Shown here: in pieces, positions 46,581 through 58,294 of the stretch
Position numbering within the stretch: position 1 is the stretch's first letter
Layout of the letters: each line of letters starts with the position of its first letter
Origin: Marasmius tenuissimus
Lineage: Eukaryota > Basidiomycota > Agaricomycetes > Agaricales > Marasmiaceae
Length of the DNA: 64,000 nucleotides
Reading direction: 5' to 3'
NCBI GenBank assembly: GCA_029532415.1
Contig: JAQOTA010000060.1
Span: forward strand, 2,418,001-2,482,000
The notes under the pieces: generated by a model
The model's database searches: none
What the model saw: only the letters and a program-made list of their open reading frames with translations
Told to the model about the DNA's origin: nothing
Program-made: the position numbers and the translations under genes

Positions 46581-47799
46581 CTACTTCCCGTAGTCGTAAG
46601 GACGGGATCGCTTGTCTGAGCGTGGCGGTAAGTCAAGGTCGTCGCCAGAGTCTGAAGACACGCTGTGGCCACGGCGCGAGCCGGAGCTTGAGGTAGAGGC
46701 ACTACTATTCCGTCGGTGATGTGTCCAGTCTGCAGCCGACAGACGAGGGCTGGACGAATTTCGGCTAGAGGAAGCATTTACATCATTGAGCTCCTCGCCC
46801 GAAGGATCTTTGGAATGGACACGAGCGTGCCGACGCATGTTGCTGAGAACACTGAAGCTCCGTCCACAACCCTCCACGGGACACTGGAATGCTAATGATC
46901 GTAACGAGAGTTAACAATGCGAAAAATCCGAGGGCAAAGAGACACGTACGTTTCTCGCCAGTATGGCTGTTCAAGTGAATCTAAAATAGGGTGTGGAAAG
47001 GCGTCAACACTTATTCACGAATATAGAAGAAGTAGGCATTACCTTCAAACTACTCGGTCGGTTAAAACCCTTGCCACAATAGCTACACTCGTATTTGGAG
47101 CCGGACGCCAGGCTATGATCCATTGAGTGTGAATGAGTTAGACTCCCAGATGAGCCGGGAGGATCGTAGTAGCGGTAAGAGCTCCCCAACTGCGCTTGAT
47201 CATTCCTGTGCTGACTGTAGGAACGATGATTATCACTCGTAGCATATCTCGGGTCATAAGGCAACAGTTGCTGAGATGGATATCGCGCCGTTGGTGTGCG
47301 TTCCTGTGCTTCGTGACTATACTGTAGAGATGTCGAGGAACTCGGATGGTGCGCAGTGGGAGGATACGTGTAAGGAACATGGGCTGGGTAAGCTGGCATC
47401 CCGCGCGGGTGTTCTGCATATGAGGGTGGCATTGGAGGTATTGAGGAGGAGTACGGTCGGGTTCCACTCGTTGAACTAGAAGTGAATGTTCGAGGGCGCG
47501 GCTAAGGAAAAAAACGGTCACGTTGAAACGTCAGTTGAAGTTGCACTGCAACATCAAACGACTAATCGTACCTCTGTTCTTGGATAGGAGATCTGCGGGC
47601 CATCGTCATCAACTTGAAGACGGGCGAGCGTTAGTGAAGGGGATTCAGGTCGTGGTCGGGGAGTACTGCGAAGCTCGTCTTGTTCCTTCAGTTAACGAAA
47701 AGCTCGCTGTTTCTGAAGCTGGCATCACTCACCTCGAAAGACGTCGCGGATGGGTGGGAGAGTCGGGCGCCCGCCTGTATCTTTTCTCGGAGGGGACAT
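46581..47799 (-). CDS. C2H2 zinc-finger protein (two fingers)
   Basis: Probable transcription factor. From ATG at 47799: MSPPRKDTGGRPTLPPIRDV, then after an intron LRSTPRPRPESPSLTLARLQ and PYSSSIPPMPPSYAEHPRG, a Pro/Tyr/Ser-rich low-complexity region. Finger 1 is YECSYCGKGFNRPSSLK joined by splicing to IHLNSHTGEK; finger 2 is CPVEGCGRSFSVLSNMRRHA RVH. The linker TGEK is canonical. The tail is Ser/Asp-rich (RRGHSVSSDSGDDLDLPPRS) and ends RPYDYGK. Introns split the finger region, so reading through them breaks the fingers. Target genes are unknown. Confidence 0.8.
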
Positions 47800-48188
47800 G
47801 ATGGGGTTCGGAGGTGAGTCCTTGTGGATAAACAGAAGCCTAAATACTGCGGGCAGTCGCGACCGATGGCCATGAGCGGAGGGCATCATATAGCCGAAGG
47901 GTTACGAACTCTTGGGGACATCAACCCAGTTTGATCTCGCAGTAGCCAGGCTCAGTGATGACACAGCCCCCCGGAAGCAACTCACAAGCGCGTCGACGGG
48001 ATGTAGCTCGTGTTCCACGGTCAGGCATGGAAATACGTAGATTGCTTGCAAGGCGACGGGATCCGCTTAGCTGCCTATCGCTGTCAGAGAAGGCGGTGAT
48101 CCATCATTAACATTAGGTACGGCTCACCCTAACGCGACATTTTTGAGGGTCGTACGGAAGTAATGAAATTAACGAGGGATTACATATA

Positions 48189-48850
48189 TCAAGAAGCAAC
48201 GGAGCTCGCGGTCTGTTTCTGAATTTCAGCAGGAGTTCTTGTCTTTAACGAAAGTGAGTGAAGGCCTTGCTGGAGCTCCTCAGTGAGAACATCATATATC
48301 ATCCGATGTCGTTGTATTGTCGTCTAGAGAAGAGATCAACTGAACTTGTGTTGCGGGAGACTACTGAGATCTGCCTACCTTTCCCTGGAAGATCTCAGAG
48401 ACAATGTGTATGGTGAAATCTAGGGGTTGTAACGGAAGTTTTTTAGCGAGGTAGACGTGGAAACTGATTGGCAGTGTGAAACTAGTTACTGACGAGTTTC
48501 TCCGTTACCTCCTCCTTGAGCTCTCATCGCGGCATGGTGTTTATGTTGCCTGTATCCCGATTATCCGCAGAAAATAAGTAGGATCCTCTTTTAATCAAAG
48601 GGAGAGAAACTCGTCTTACCATGAATCATTCACGATTGAAAGCTCAGCAGGTTCTAGAGCTGTTAACTAGCGACGAGCAACAGAGCGACATGTGAGTGAT
48701 AGCCGAAGTACCGGAATGTGGAGGTCTGACCTTAGTACGAATGGAGGCGGTGATGGGTCCATCCTGATCAGCACTCGAGGAACTGGTAGCCATGCTTCGA
48801 GCAACGGAACGGCGAGCGCCCAGGGTAAATGGACGTAACAGTTGAAGCAT
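48189..48850 (-). CDS. BolA-family protein (probably mitochondrial)
   Basis: Small partner of monothiol glutaredoxins in iron-sulfur metabolism. Rebuilt from five exons, several too short to stand out alone. Exon 1 gives MLQLLRPFTLGARRSVARSM (Arg-rich, targeting-like) and ATSSSSADQDGPITASIRTK. Then LTALEPAELSIVNDSW, QHKHHAAMRAQGGGNGETH, FTIHIVSEIFQGK and TTIQRHRMIYDVLTEELQQG, LHSLSLKTRTPAEIQKQTAS. The BolA core (ND-x-H/Q-x-H-x-x-H, GGNGETHF, VS-x-F-x-GK, QRHRM.Y) is complete and phases agree. An in-frame ATG at 48880 (MSQSGGGAAQ) is an alternative start. Confidence in the family is high, in each splice site moderate. Confidence 0.85.
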
Positions 48851-48880
48851 CTGAGCAGCACCGCCACCACTCTGAGACAT

Positions 48881-51058
48881 TGTGTTTGATGTTGATCCTG
48901 GTTGATCCCACGGCAAACCGATGTCGTTCAACTTACACCTTCAAGCAAGCTGTTACCCAAGGATAGATAATTGTTGAACAGATTTAGAGAGATGATTGTC
49001 AGTATGTGCTGCTCAGTACTTCCGCCCAGAAATCTGTCGCACGAGGCAACTGACCAGTTGGGCTGTACCAGCTTGAAGATGATTGAAACTCAAGACTCCC
49101 ATGACCACAATTGACTACGGAGTTTAGTACCTGCGTCGCTTGAACGAATGATCTCGCTCTATTTAGTGCCTACCCCGAAGCGCCCTCGAGAGCAACCTTC
49201 GAGCAACCCGCTACATATGGTATTTTTATCGTGATCGCCCAACAATGAAGGAGCCTTAAATCTGGGATGATGATCTCCCTGGACAACGGCGACATGGAAA
49301 ACTCATCACTGGTCGACAGCGTGGTCCTACGGGCAGAGCCCGGCGAGAACTCGCTTAGATACTCAACGAGGAAACTCCGTAGTGTCCTAATGAGTTCACA
49401 GCCTGTAGTGCCTCGGCGGACAGAGCCAGGCTCGGTATTAGCGTCTGAAACCAGGCGTGCAGTGCGAAAATGTCGGAGGTGGCCTTGGGACCCGAGGCGG
49501 GCGTCGATACTCAGGATTTCCGAGCGCCAGACAAAAGTCCTCCTCTAACACCGAGGTGGGTTATGTTTTAGGGACGATGAGGATCTGAAGAGCAACAATC
49601 TGACCATCTAAACAGGGATGGTCGTCATCGTGAAGCTGGAAGCAAACAACGTCAAAATCTTGTTGAGACTAGGCTGCATCACACGACAGCGCGCGACGAT
49701 TTTGTGGTCTCACCTTGCCGCGAGGCAGTGCAATCCCAGTTCAACCGTCGATGCGAAGTGACCCTTCTGGTCGTTGGTGAGAGAGAGTCGAGGAGTTCAC
49801 AGAACTGTCACTCGCCTCGTATGGAGATCAATGACAAGATCTGACAGGATCTCATGCTGGACCGGGCCTTAATTGTGCACTGGCAGCACTTCACCGAGTC
49901 ATCATGTTAAATCAGTTGCCGGGTGCTTTCAATAACGAAACATGAAAACCGGATACTGAGACGAAGAGTGGCCCAGACATCCAAGTCCGCATCGGGAGAG
50001 AAGGACGACCCCGGTAAGAGAGCCTGGAGATTAACCATGACTTCAGTGTCTGATGATCATGATCAACTCGATGTCAATAGTAAGCATCGATTGTTCGCTT
50101 CACCCGGTGGTACTTTGCCCCACGCAGAGTTCTCGTGAGTTTAGGGTGCAGTCGTTTTGAGCCATCCGAGTGGTGGAGCAGATAGTATGACATTGCGATA
50201 TCACACCCCAAGGAGTCCAATTGAGATTCGCTCCCTCAATATTCTGTCGTTTAGGGGTCAGCAGCCGGACATCAGGCTGTTGCCTGGGACAGTGGGAGTA
50301 CTTGGGCAGGATGTTGGCACGATGTCGTCTTCAGAGCGTCAATCGTTACCCTCCTATGACTTGCCACGAATCTTAGCGGTATTTGGAATGAGAGGTCGAA
50401 AAAAGTAGCTGAAACCGGGGAAACTCTGGAATTCATGTCATGATATGCCAATTCATGATATATTCAAGTCTTGCCGGTCGTGATATTCGCAGATCGCGTC
50501 CAGACCGGCAACCTCGTGAGGTGGAGTACTTCGATCCAAGGGTATTCGGGCTATACGTGGGTCAGACGACTCGCAAGGTAACTCAAACTAGAGTATGAAC
50601 GCCGTACTCGGTGGTGGAGGCGCATGGTCGCTCCCGAGTCTCAGTGCAATTCGAGCACCCGCAGAGCGGAACGTCGGGTTGAGGCATATCAAGTATATGT
50701 ATGGTGCAATTTATCGTAAAGGGGTAATATCTTCACTCGTTCTGTTTATAGGGTCAGTCACCTGGAGTTCATAGAATAAATAAATTCAGACGCTCGTACC
50801 AGCAGCTTTGACAACAAGAACTGGTGGCTGGCAGTGGTGGCGCGTTTATCGCTGCCGAGCCAGGGCTGAGAAATTGGATTGGATCGTCCTTCGGGTTTTG
50901 CGTTCTAGTCAATACTCAATTCAGCCGTGCAATCATGGTGGCTCTAAACTACAGCAGGAATAGCGAATCACACGGACAATCTGTCGTTTCGGCATGGATG
51001 TAGTCTTGTGTGCGAAGCATTCCCAGGGAATACAGTACATGCCTTGATGAATCATTTC
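48881..51058. other. Intergenic stretch, no gene recognised
   Basis: About 2.2 kb. Small frames at 49267-49548, 49923-50138 and 50157-50408 have no recognisable motif or splice continuity. A perfect 8-bp inverted repeat (tgccggtc/gaccggca) lies at about 50473-50511. I would not call a gene here. Confidence 0.4.
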
Positions 51059-51405
51059 CTACGAGGGAGGAAGCAAAAGATCAGATTTGAGCGTAAAGGA
51101 GGCTTCAGAAGATGACCTCTTGGAATTCTCCTCAGCAAGCGCATCTTTCAACTTTTGTAATTGGACCGAAACCGTGGTGTTGCCACCTTGTGTTGTACTA
51201 GTGCGGGCATGAAAATCATCCAAAAATGCATCCAGCATATTTTCAGCCACTTTCGAAGAGACCGAACGCTCTTCTGAGGGTTGTATACGGATGGGAGAGG
51301 TCAGAGGGAGGTCCATCTTGGACTCTGTTGTGGTGGTTGAGGGCAAGTCGGCCAGGGTCCAGTCCACAGGACTAGTCTTCTGATGGTGCAGCAGTACATG
51401 GACCT
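51059..51405 (-). CDS. Hypothetical short protein or 3' exon, 5' end unresolved
   Basis: An open frame of about 115 codons reads HVLLHHQKTSPVDWTLADLP, then MDLPLTSPIRIQPSEERSVS, SKVAENMLDAFLDDFHARTS and a helical stretch VQLQKLKDALAEENSKRSS, ending TLKSDLLLPPS. It looks coding (even composition, amphipathic helix) and could be the last exon of a gene: a good acceptor (gtgacag) precedes it, but the upstream space is only about 150 bp before the divergent ERG9 start and no first exon is clear. If complete, the start is MDLPLTSP at 51316. No family recognised. Confidence 0.4.
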
Positions 51406-51553
51406 GTCACGGGACCGCGCATCAGAAAAATCATTTTGATCGTACGACGGGGGTGGCACGACGCGGCAAAAAAAGAGTGGGGTCGATATACCCCTTCCTT
51501 GTTCCTTCCCTGTTCCTTTACATCTCTTTCTTCCCTTCGTTCTTGACCACAAA

Positions 51554-53237
51554 ATGGGCGCAGTCGCTTGGTTAACGCTTCTCCTCACTCATCCTCTCGA
51601 ATTCCGAACTCTTCTTCAGTACTGGCTGTACCATGACAAAAAACGGGATATTACCGCGAAGCAGGAACATGAAACCTCGGGTTGGGACAGAGAGACGATG
51701 AGGAGGTGCTGGGACTTCTTGGACTTGACCAGCCGTAGCTTCAGTGCTGTCATCAAGGAACTGGACGGAGATTTAGCAAGAGTGGTACGGTCCTTATTCA
51801 TTTGGCTTCAGTCTTGCAAGCATGCTAAATCTTATACCCAAGGTTTGCTTATTTTACCTGGTGCTTCGTGGATTGGACACCATCGAGGATGATATGACGA
51901 TTTCGGACGAGAAAAAACAGCCCTTACTGCGACAATTCCACAAACTCACTGTTACTCCTGGCTGGACGTTCACCGAGTGCGGCCCGAACGAGAAGGACCG
52001 ACAGCTTCTTGTCGAGTACGACAACGTGGTGAAAGAGCTCAATTTACTACCTGATGGGTATGCCTCTCAGTGTTTGTCATTCAAGGATACTGACCGAGTC
52101 TTGATAGTTACCGGGACGTCATTCTGTCAATCACGAACAAAATGGCCATGGGTATGGCCGACTACGCCCACAAAGCGGCAACGACTTCGTCCATCTACCT
52201 GGAAACGATTGACGACTACAACTTGTACTGTCACTATGTAGCCGGTCTCGTGGGCGAGGGCGTGTCTGGTCTGTTCTCCGCATCGTCGAAGGAGGCTGAG
52301 TGGTTGGCCGGTCAGCTCGAACTTTCGAACTCCATGGGTCTTCTCCTACAAAAAACCAACATCATTCGTGACTACCGCGAAGACGTGGAGGAACGTCGTT
52401 ACTTCTGGCCTCGGGAGATATGGGGAAAGAAAGAGTACGGTTTTGCGGAAATGGCGGAGATGTATGAGCCGCAGAACAGAGAAAAGGCGCAGTGGGTGCA
52501 GAGTGAGATGGTCTTGGATGCCATGCGTCATTTGACAGATGCTCTGGACTATCTGAAGCTTCTCAAGAACCAGAGCGTGTTCGCGTTCTGCGCGATTCCG
52601 GCAACCATGGCCATAGCGACACTCGAATTGTGCTACATGAATCCTGAGATGTTCCAGAGAAACATAAAAATACGGAAGGCGGAGGCCGCATCGGTGAGTG
52701 TCCGGAACCGAATATGCGTTATCACCACTGAGTTGTCCGCCAGTTAATCATGCGTTCAACGAACCCACGAGAGGTCTCTGAGATCTTCCGGTCGTATTGC
52801 CGCAAGATACATTCTCGTGCAAGCACCGCCGATCCCAATTTCTTGCGCATATCCGTTGCTTGCGGCAAGGTCAGTTACGTTGTTGTCAAAGCTATTGCTT
52901 GCTCATCTTGTGTCAGGTCGAACAATGGTGTGAACGTCATTATCCCTCTTTCGTCCAATTACCCTCCTCTGCCGGACAATCTGTCAGTTTCAACCCTGAA
53001 GATGCCCGGACCAAGATCCTGCAGAACGAACAGAGAATTGACTCTGAGCTCAAGCAGCGGAAGAGGGTCGAGGAGATCCGAGAGAAGTACGGAAATTCCA
53101 GCGAGGCTGCCGCTGCTGCCCTCAAGAAGGAAGAAGGCTTCCCATACGAGGTCCTTCTCCTTGCAGGAGGTGTCATACTGCTCATCGTCGGTCTAGTCGT
53201 TGGCATTGTTTGGTGGGTTTTGAGGATTTCGGATTGA
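51554..53237 (+). CDS. ERG9: Squalene synthase (farnesyl-diphosphate farnesyltransferase)
   Basis: Joins two farnesyl diphosphates to squalene, the committed step to ergosterol, on the ER membrane. Five exons (51554-51784, 51843-52057, 52108-52693, 52744-52869, 52917-53237) give 492 residues. Starting MGAVAWLTLLLTHPLEFRTL, it holds SRSFSAVIKELDGDLARV, the first aspartate-rich motif LRGLDTIEDDMT (89-94), MGMADYAHKA, YCHYVAGLVGEGVSGLFSAS, the second motif QKTNIIRDYREDVEERRYFW, and FCAIPATMAIATLELCYMN. The C-terminus has a membrane anchor (EVLLLAGGVILLIVGLVVGI). All catalytic Asp/Tyr positions I can check are present. Confidence 0.96.
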
Positions 53238-54449
53238 AGGACAAGACATTTTTTCAGTATATTATCTTTATCTTAATCTCCGGAGGATACTTATACGCGC
53301 TTTATACGACATGTACATTAACTCCATGGCAAGTGTCCTTTACAATCATATTACGACTTGGATCATCATCAGATGGACTCCTCGCGTCGGAAGACCAAGG
53401 TCTTTCACCTCTCACGATTCCATGTGAATACTGGAGCGCGACAGTTGGTATACCCTGTCTACAGAAATGGGGATCATCCTTTTACTTGCCGACCTAAAGT
53501 ACATCCCGATATATCGTCGCACGGTTAAGCGGGACATTGCACAGAACCAAGATACCGAAACCGTTTCCGAGACCTTAGGTTGCCTCAGGGAAGACTCATT
53601 GTTTCAGGGTGAGCGGGAATATCCGCTGAAAATTCAAAACGTTGGAGAAGTAACAGACCAGCTAACCTCCTATGAGCTCTACTGACGTCAAAAGGCGCAA
53701 GTTTGGACGCGACCGCTCCCACCCTAGGCCAGTGATCATCTATCCATCTCTCCATGGATCATACTTCGTGATATGGTTTCTCGTGGACTTGAATTGATTG
53801 GCACTCACGCCGGCTGTTTTCATCTAACAATTGCATGCGCCGGCGACCATGGCAAGGAAAATCGGACTCTGGACTCGTACGTCGGACTGGCCCTCCCGGC
53901 TCGAACTTCCTATGTACGAAATGTTGAGTAAGTTTTCTGAATGTTCGTTGCTGAGTCCCTCAACTTTAGTGTTTGATCGTAACAACGGTACATACCCTTA
54001 CATACCCTTGCAGCCAGCAGCTATTTTATATGAACTTGAATGGATAACAAAACCAATTATGGTAAGCGGTACCTGGCTAAGTATCTTCACAAAGCTGAGA
54101 TCTCAGATTTTTGTAAAATATAGCCTGTCTAAAGGACTTCTGTCATCTGTCGGTGAATCGGGCGAGCTATTCTCCTTCAGGGAAAGGGATCAAGCGGGGA
54201 AAGGAAGGACATACCGCGTTGTGTGCAAGATCTAATATAACAAACCAATAACCCTTAAGGTACGGCCTCCTACTTACCGGAAATACTTATATTGCTTGGT
54301 CTTTTGGGTCCAGGAGCTCTCGACAACTCCCACTCTAGTAATAGTTATCGAGGACCCTGCTTCTGGATTGCCCGTGACTCTTTGGTGGAATTTATGAACC
54401 CAAGCAAGGCAAGTCCATTCGTTCACCTTGTCTGTCTCTTGGTTTCTAA
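53238..54449. other. Intergenic stretch, no gene recognised
   Basis: About 1.2 kb between ERG9 and the next plus-strand gene. Two short frames (53467-53685, 53831-54235) show no family motif or supporting exons. The last few hundred bases should hold the promoter of the zinc-finger gene. Confidence 0.4.
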
Positions 54450-55133
54450 ATGACCTCCCATTGGCAGAGTAACTATCCGTCCAGCCAATGGAGCGGGTCA
54501 GGATACGGCTCGCAGAGTGGCTCATATTCACCGACTTCCCAATATCCTCAGTCTCCCCAACATTCCACGGGCTACGGTGGACGCTATTCACAGAGTAGCG
54601 GCTATGATGAATACGGGTCCTCCGCCCCGTACAGCCAAAGCTCTTACCCAGCCTCGAATTTGGGGCAGTCTCGCCAAAGCCGCGATTATATGACGCCGTC
54701 CCAATCCTCCCAGACTGCGTCACATCCTCAAAGCTATGGACAGTCCCCGCTGCAGTCCCACCACCCTCATTCCCAATCGCACTCTGTTGCAGACCCATAT
54801 GGTTCAGGACGCTCGCGATCGTACTCTCACACCCTGCCATATCCACAATCGTCCCCGAGCAACTCGACGATGACACACACGGCTGGGCAATACACAAATC
54901 AAATCACTTTATATCCTCCCGGGCATCCGTCCTCTTCATCGTCTCCGACACAGGCCCGCCCATACGCATGCGATCTCTGCGCCCTCTCTTTCAATCGTCA
55001 GCATGACTTGAAGCGCCACAGGGAGACCCACAGTGGGGACAAGCCTTACACGTGCAACGGTGGTTGTGGAAAGACGTTCACGCGAAAAGATGCCCTCAAA
55101 CGCCACCAGGTGCGTAACCACACATCTTACTGA
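54450..55133 (+). CDS. C2H2 zinc-finger protein with Ser/Gln/Tyr-rich N-terminus
   Basis: Intronless gene for 227 residues, unusual in this window. Residues 1-165 are low-complexity, rich in Ser, Gln, Tyr, Pro and Gly (SSQWSGSGYGSQSGSYSPTS), likely disordered and possibly transactivating. Two adjacent C-terminal fingers follow: YACDLCALSFNRQHDLKRH and GDKPYTCNGGCGKTFTRKDA LKRHQVRNH; the second has a C-x3-C spacing. It ends a few residues after the last finger (TSY). This shape resembles many fungal two-finger regulators of stress or conidiation genes, but I do not assign an orthologue. Confidence 0.8.
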   Translation: MTSHWQSNYPSSQWSGSGYGSQSGSYSPTSQYPQSPQHSTGYGGRYSQSSGYDEYGSSAPYSQSSYPASNLGQSRQSRDYMTPSQSSQTASHPQSYGQSPLQSHHPHSQSHSVADPYGSGRSRSYSHTLPYPQSSPSNSTMTHTAGQYTNQITLYPPGHPSSSSSPTQARPYACDLCALSFNRQHDLKRHRETHSGDKPYTCNGGCGKTFTRKDALKRHQVRNHTSY

Positions 55134-55371
55134 GAGAGAGTAATTCTCGCTAACGCTGCGACGAACTCCAGCTAGTTAAAGGTTGTGGTCGACCGGAAGA
55201 GTAACCTTGATCGTCTTTCTTGGAGAACAAAAGTTCCTTTCTGCTTCTTCCCCTCGAGTCATAATCGCATATGGTACACACACACATATAATCCTTGTAC
55301 TTGTACGATTTTGTAAGTCGATACCGAACACGAAATTGACAGGAAAATCGAAACACACACACAAATCACGA

Positions 55372-56067
55372 TCAGTTGTGCTCTATCATTTTTTCCAATA
55401 TCCACGCATCGTGCGGCGAGATTCTTTTGTAGTAGTCCTTATGTATCCCGCCTTCCTTGAACCCATGCTTCTCATAAAATCTCTTCGCGTCATCGTTCCC
55501 CACCTGGACGTGAAGGTAGATCTTCTTGATACGAGGAGTTGTATGCGATGATGCCGCGTTCAAGATTTCTTGTAGGCTTTGAGAACCAAGCCCTCTCGAA
55601 CGATAAGGCTGGACCGAGACCACAATTCGTCAGATCCCGTTCTGGATTCAAAAAATAAAATAAAATAGAAGACGAACCGCCAGCACACCCATTGTCATCA
55701 GGTACAGATAATCTTCCCCATCTTTGCTCTCTACCCGACAGCAAATTGTACCAACTGTATCGGCAAGAGAATAAATCACCCTTTCCTCCCGCAGCTGATT
55801 AAAGTTTCGGGCAAACTGTTGTCACCAACCTGGGACATCGTTATAATAGACTAAAGAAAAGCGATAGTAAGTATAGCTATACCACAAGACATGAGTACCC
55901 TGCGCACCAAGTTTGCAAAAGTTTTCGACCTGGGGATTTAATATTCCCTCATAGAATTTCTCCGTGTATTTGATTGGAAATAGGACTGAATTCAACTTTC
56001 GAACGGTGCCAATGTTGTTTGGAGTGAGTGATGCGAAGGAAACGCGAGATTTTAAGGTGGTGGACAT
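55372..56067 (-). CDS. N-alpha-acetyltransferase 50 (Naa50/San, GNAT fold)
   Basis: Acetylates N-terminal Met of nascent proteins, usually attached to the NatA complex. From ATG at 56067: MSTTLKSRVSFASLTPNNIG, TVRKLNSVLFPIKYTEKFYE, then VYYNDVPVGTICCRVESKDG, YLYLMTMGVLAPYRSRGLGS with the acetyl-CoA-binding R-x-x-G-x-G/A loop (RSRGLG), and IKKIYLHVQVGNDDAKRFYE, KHGFKEGGIHKDYYKRI. FPIKYTEKFY, which lines the substrate site, and the Tyr/His positions of Naa50 are present. Three introns are phase-consistent. Full length. Confidence 0.93.
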
Positions 56068-58294
56068 GGTGAGAGACTGAGTGAGCTGCTTTGAGTTCGA
56101 CAACTGCAACAAGCTTGCGTGCCGGACTTGACACGGAGTTTCAAAAAAAAATAATTAGATTGGCTCTATCACTTCAGCCCACGGTCCACCCGCTTTGGAC
56201 ACAGACTAAACCCTTCTTGCCCTTTTGCTCCGGAGACCACGACAAAAACAGTCAAGCTCCTCTCTCTTCAGTCAAGTCATTATAATCACCCCGACACCTC
56301 GGCCTGATGAGTAGCAAAGCACTCCTCCTAGCTCGGTCCTGGATCAGCGCTCAGCTTGTTGTCTTCAACGCTCAAACATTCCGCGAAGCTTCAAACTGGC
56401 TGTCACTGTCATCGCTCACCCTGCCCTTGCCCCTCGAGTGGATGTTGACATCGAGATGCCACCCAGAGGAGTTGTCGCATTCTTGTCTTCAGCGCGTTTC
56501 AATCGGGCCTTATACTGGTTGCCGAGCATTCCAGTTCTGGCAACGAGTACTCAGTCAAGACTCAAGACGAAGGCTAACGCGCTGAAGGTCCGTTTCAGCT
56601 ACCTCCGGAGTCCACGCTCAAAAGAGGGGCTAAACAGGTGATTGTAGACAAGGTATATGGGTAGCTATGGGCTACTCATGAGATACTACCCCGGAACCCA
56701 CAAAACAGTCCATATTGTGCCCCAAGGAACGATGGGAACGCAACCAGGACCGTACCAACCGCCGTCAGTCGCCGCAAGATAATATTCCCCGCCCCTGTGT
56801 TTATCGCAAGCACGCCCACCCTCCCACCTCAACCCCAGATATTCCCGTCATACGAATTGAAAGGCTGAACGAACTATAGGACAGCCCGGAGTGCCTATTC
56901 GGTTAGCTATCGTGCCAATGACCCAATCTCGACATTCAGCTCACCTTACAATTGGGTACTGGAATCCAAAGAAGGAGAAATGAAAATCGACGACCCGGAA
57001 ACCGGATGACGGACCTTGTTTTCACCCAACCGAACGCTGGACTATGGGACGATCCAATACACTGACATGCCTTTGTTTTCCAGACATATGACGACGTCTA
57101 GGGGCAGCCCTAGCAGTGACGGGCGGTCTTGGCTAGTGTTACTTCGCAGAATGCTGGCTCCCGGACCTTTAAACCCTGGCGCATTTCAATGTCTGTATCC
57201 ATGAAACGGGCCCGACAGACGCCCGAATGCATGTGGGTACTTACGCCGCGCTGGATCTGCGCACATAGTCCTACGATCGCTCCCGAAAGACTCTGTCAAG
57301 ATCCCGATGATCCCACTGAAATGCTTTTTTCAGTTCAAAAGTTAGTAAGTAGCTTGGTGTTTGACTTGAGCGTCCGTAACAATGTCCATCCCCATTACTT
57401 GATAGGAACGATAGGAACAAAACCCGAAATAGAACGGCTAATCACCGTTGTGGTTAGGGCCTTTGAGGGACTTGGTAGTCCGTTTCTCCTTGGCCTCCTC
57501 GCAGCCCGGTCTCTTTTTCTTCTCCGTTGTTCGACTCATCTTTCGATAACATCCTGTTGTCGTGGAAGTGGAGGCTTGTATTCCGACTAGCTAGGAAATG
57601 TTTTACTCAGCAAATGGCACTCAGTGCTCACGACCGTGTACGAGGATCAGTCAATTAACACGCTTCCTCCGAGTCGGGACGTTGGGGTAGGTAAGCGTTC
57701 ATATCATGGGCGCACCACAAATAACCCGCTTTCGCTTTCATGGGATAGGAGGTTCTTGTCTGTTCTTGTTCGCTGGTCTTCGTTATCCTGACTGCATAGC
57801 CTACCGTATAACCGGGCATTGAATGTGAACACTTGCGAGGCGTCGATTACGGGCGAAAATCGATGATAATGATAGGTATACGTTCTTTTAGTGAGTATGA
57901 GTACAGTGTACATACGAACCCAACTTGACAGTGATAGCAACAGTGACAACGACAGCAAGACGAAAGCAATTATACAAAACGGATGAATAGATGATGATTG
58001 GGTGTGATAGGTGTGAGTGGGAGTGTCTTGTGAGTGATGGTACAACACGAGTGCGAGTGCGATAGATGGAGGGTGCTGATCGAGAAGATGCAATACAACT
58101 GTACGAGAAGAGATGAAAACAGATGTAGCTTCCAGGATGGTTATAGCTACGTGCGGTCAGACCGGAACTCGGGGGCCCGACATATCAACACCAACCTCGA
58201 AAGGATAGATTCAATGACATAACCTGGGCGGGCATGGGTATGTAAGGAAGGAACACCAAGAGCAGCAAAACACACCTTCGACACGCCTTGTTCA
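56068..58294. other. Intergenic stretch, no gene recognised
   Basis: About 2.2 kb. Frames at 56307-56641 and 57129-57590 are open for 65-150 codons but give no recognisable protein and no consistent splicing. Near 57880-58080 the minus strand is Ser/Leu-rich and simple. Confidence 0.4.

Noticed and set aside
49267..50408. Three short frames as a spliced gene
   Set aside because: Splice sites between them do not give consistent phases and the peptides match nothing I know.
55275..55365. CA-repeat region (acacacac) as a significant repeat element
   Set aside because: Very short microsatellite runs in a 3' flank; ordinary for such genomes.
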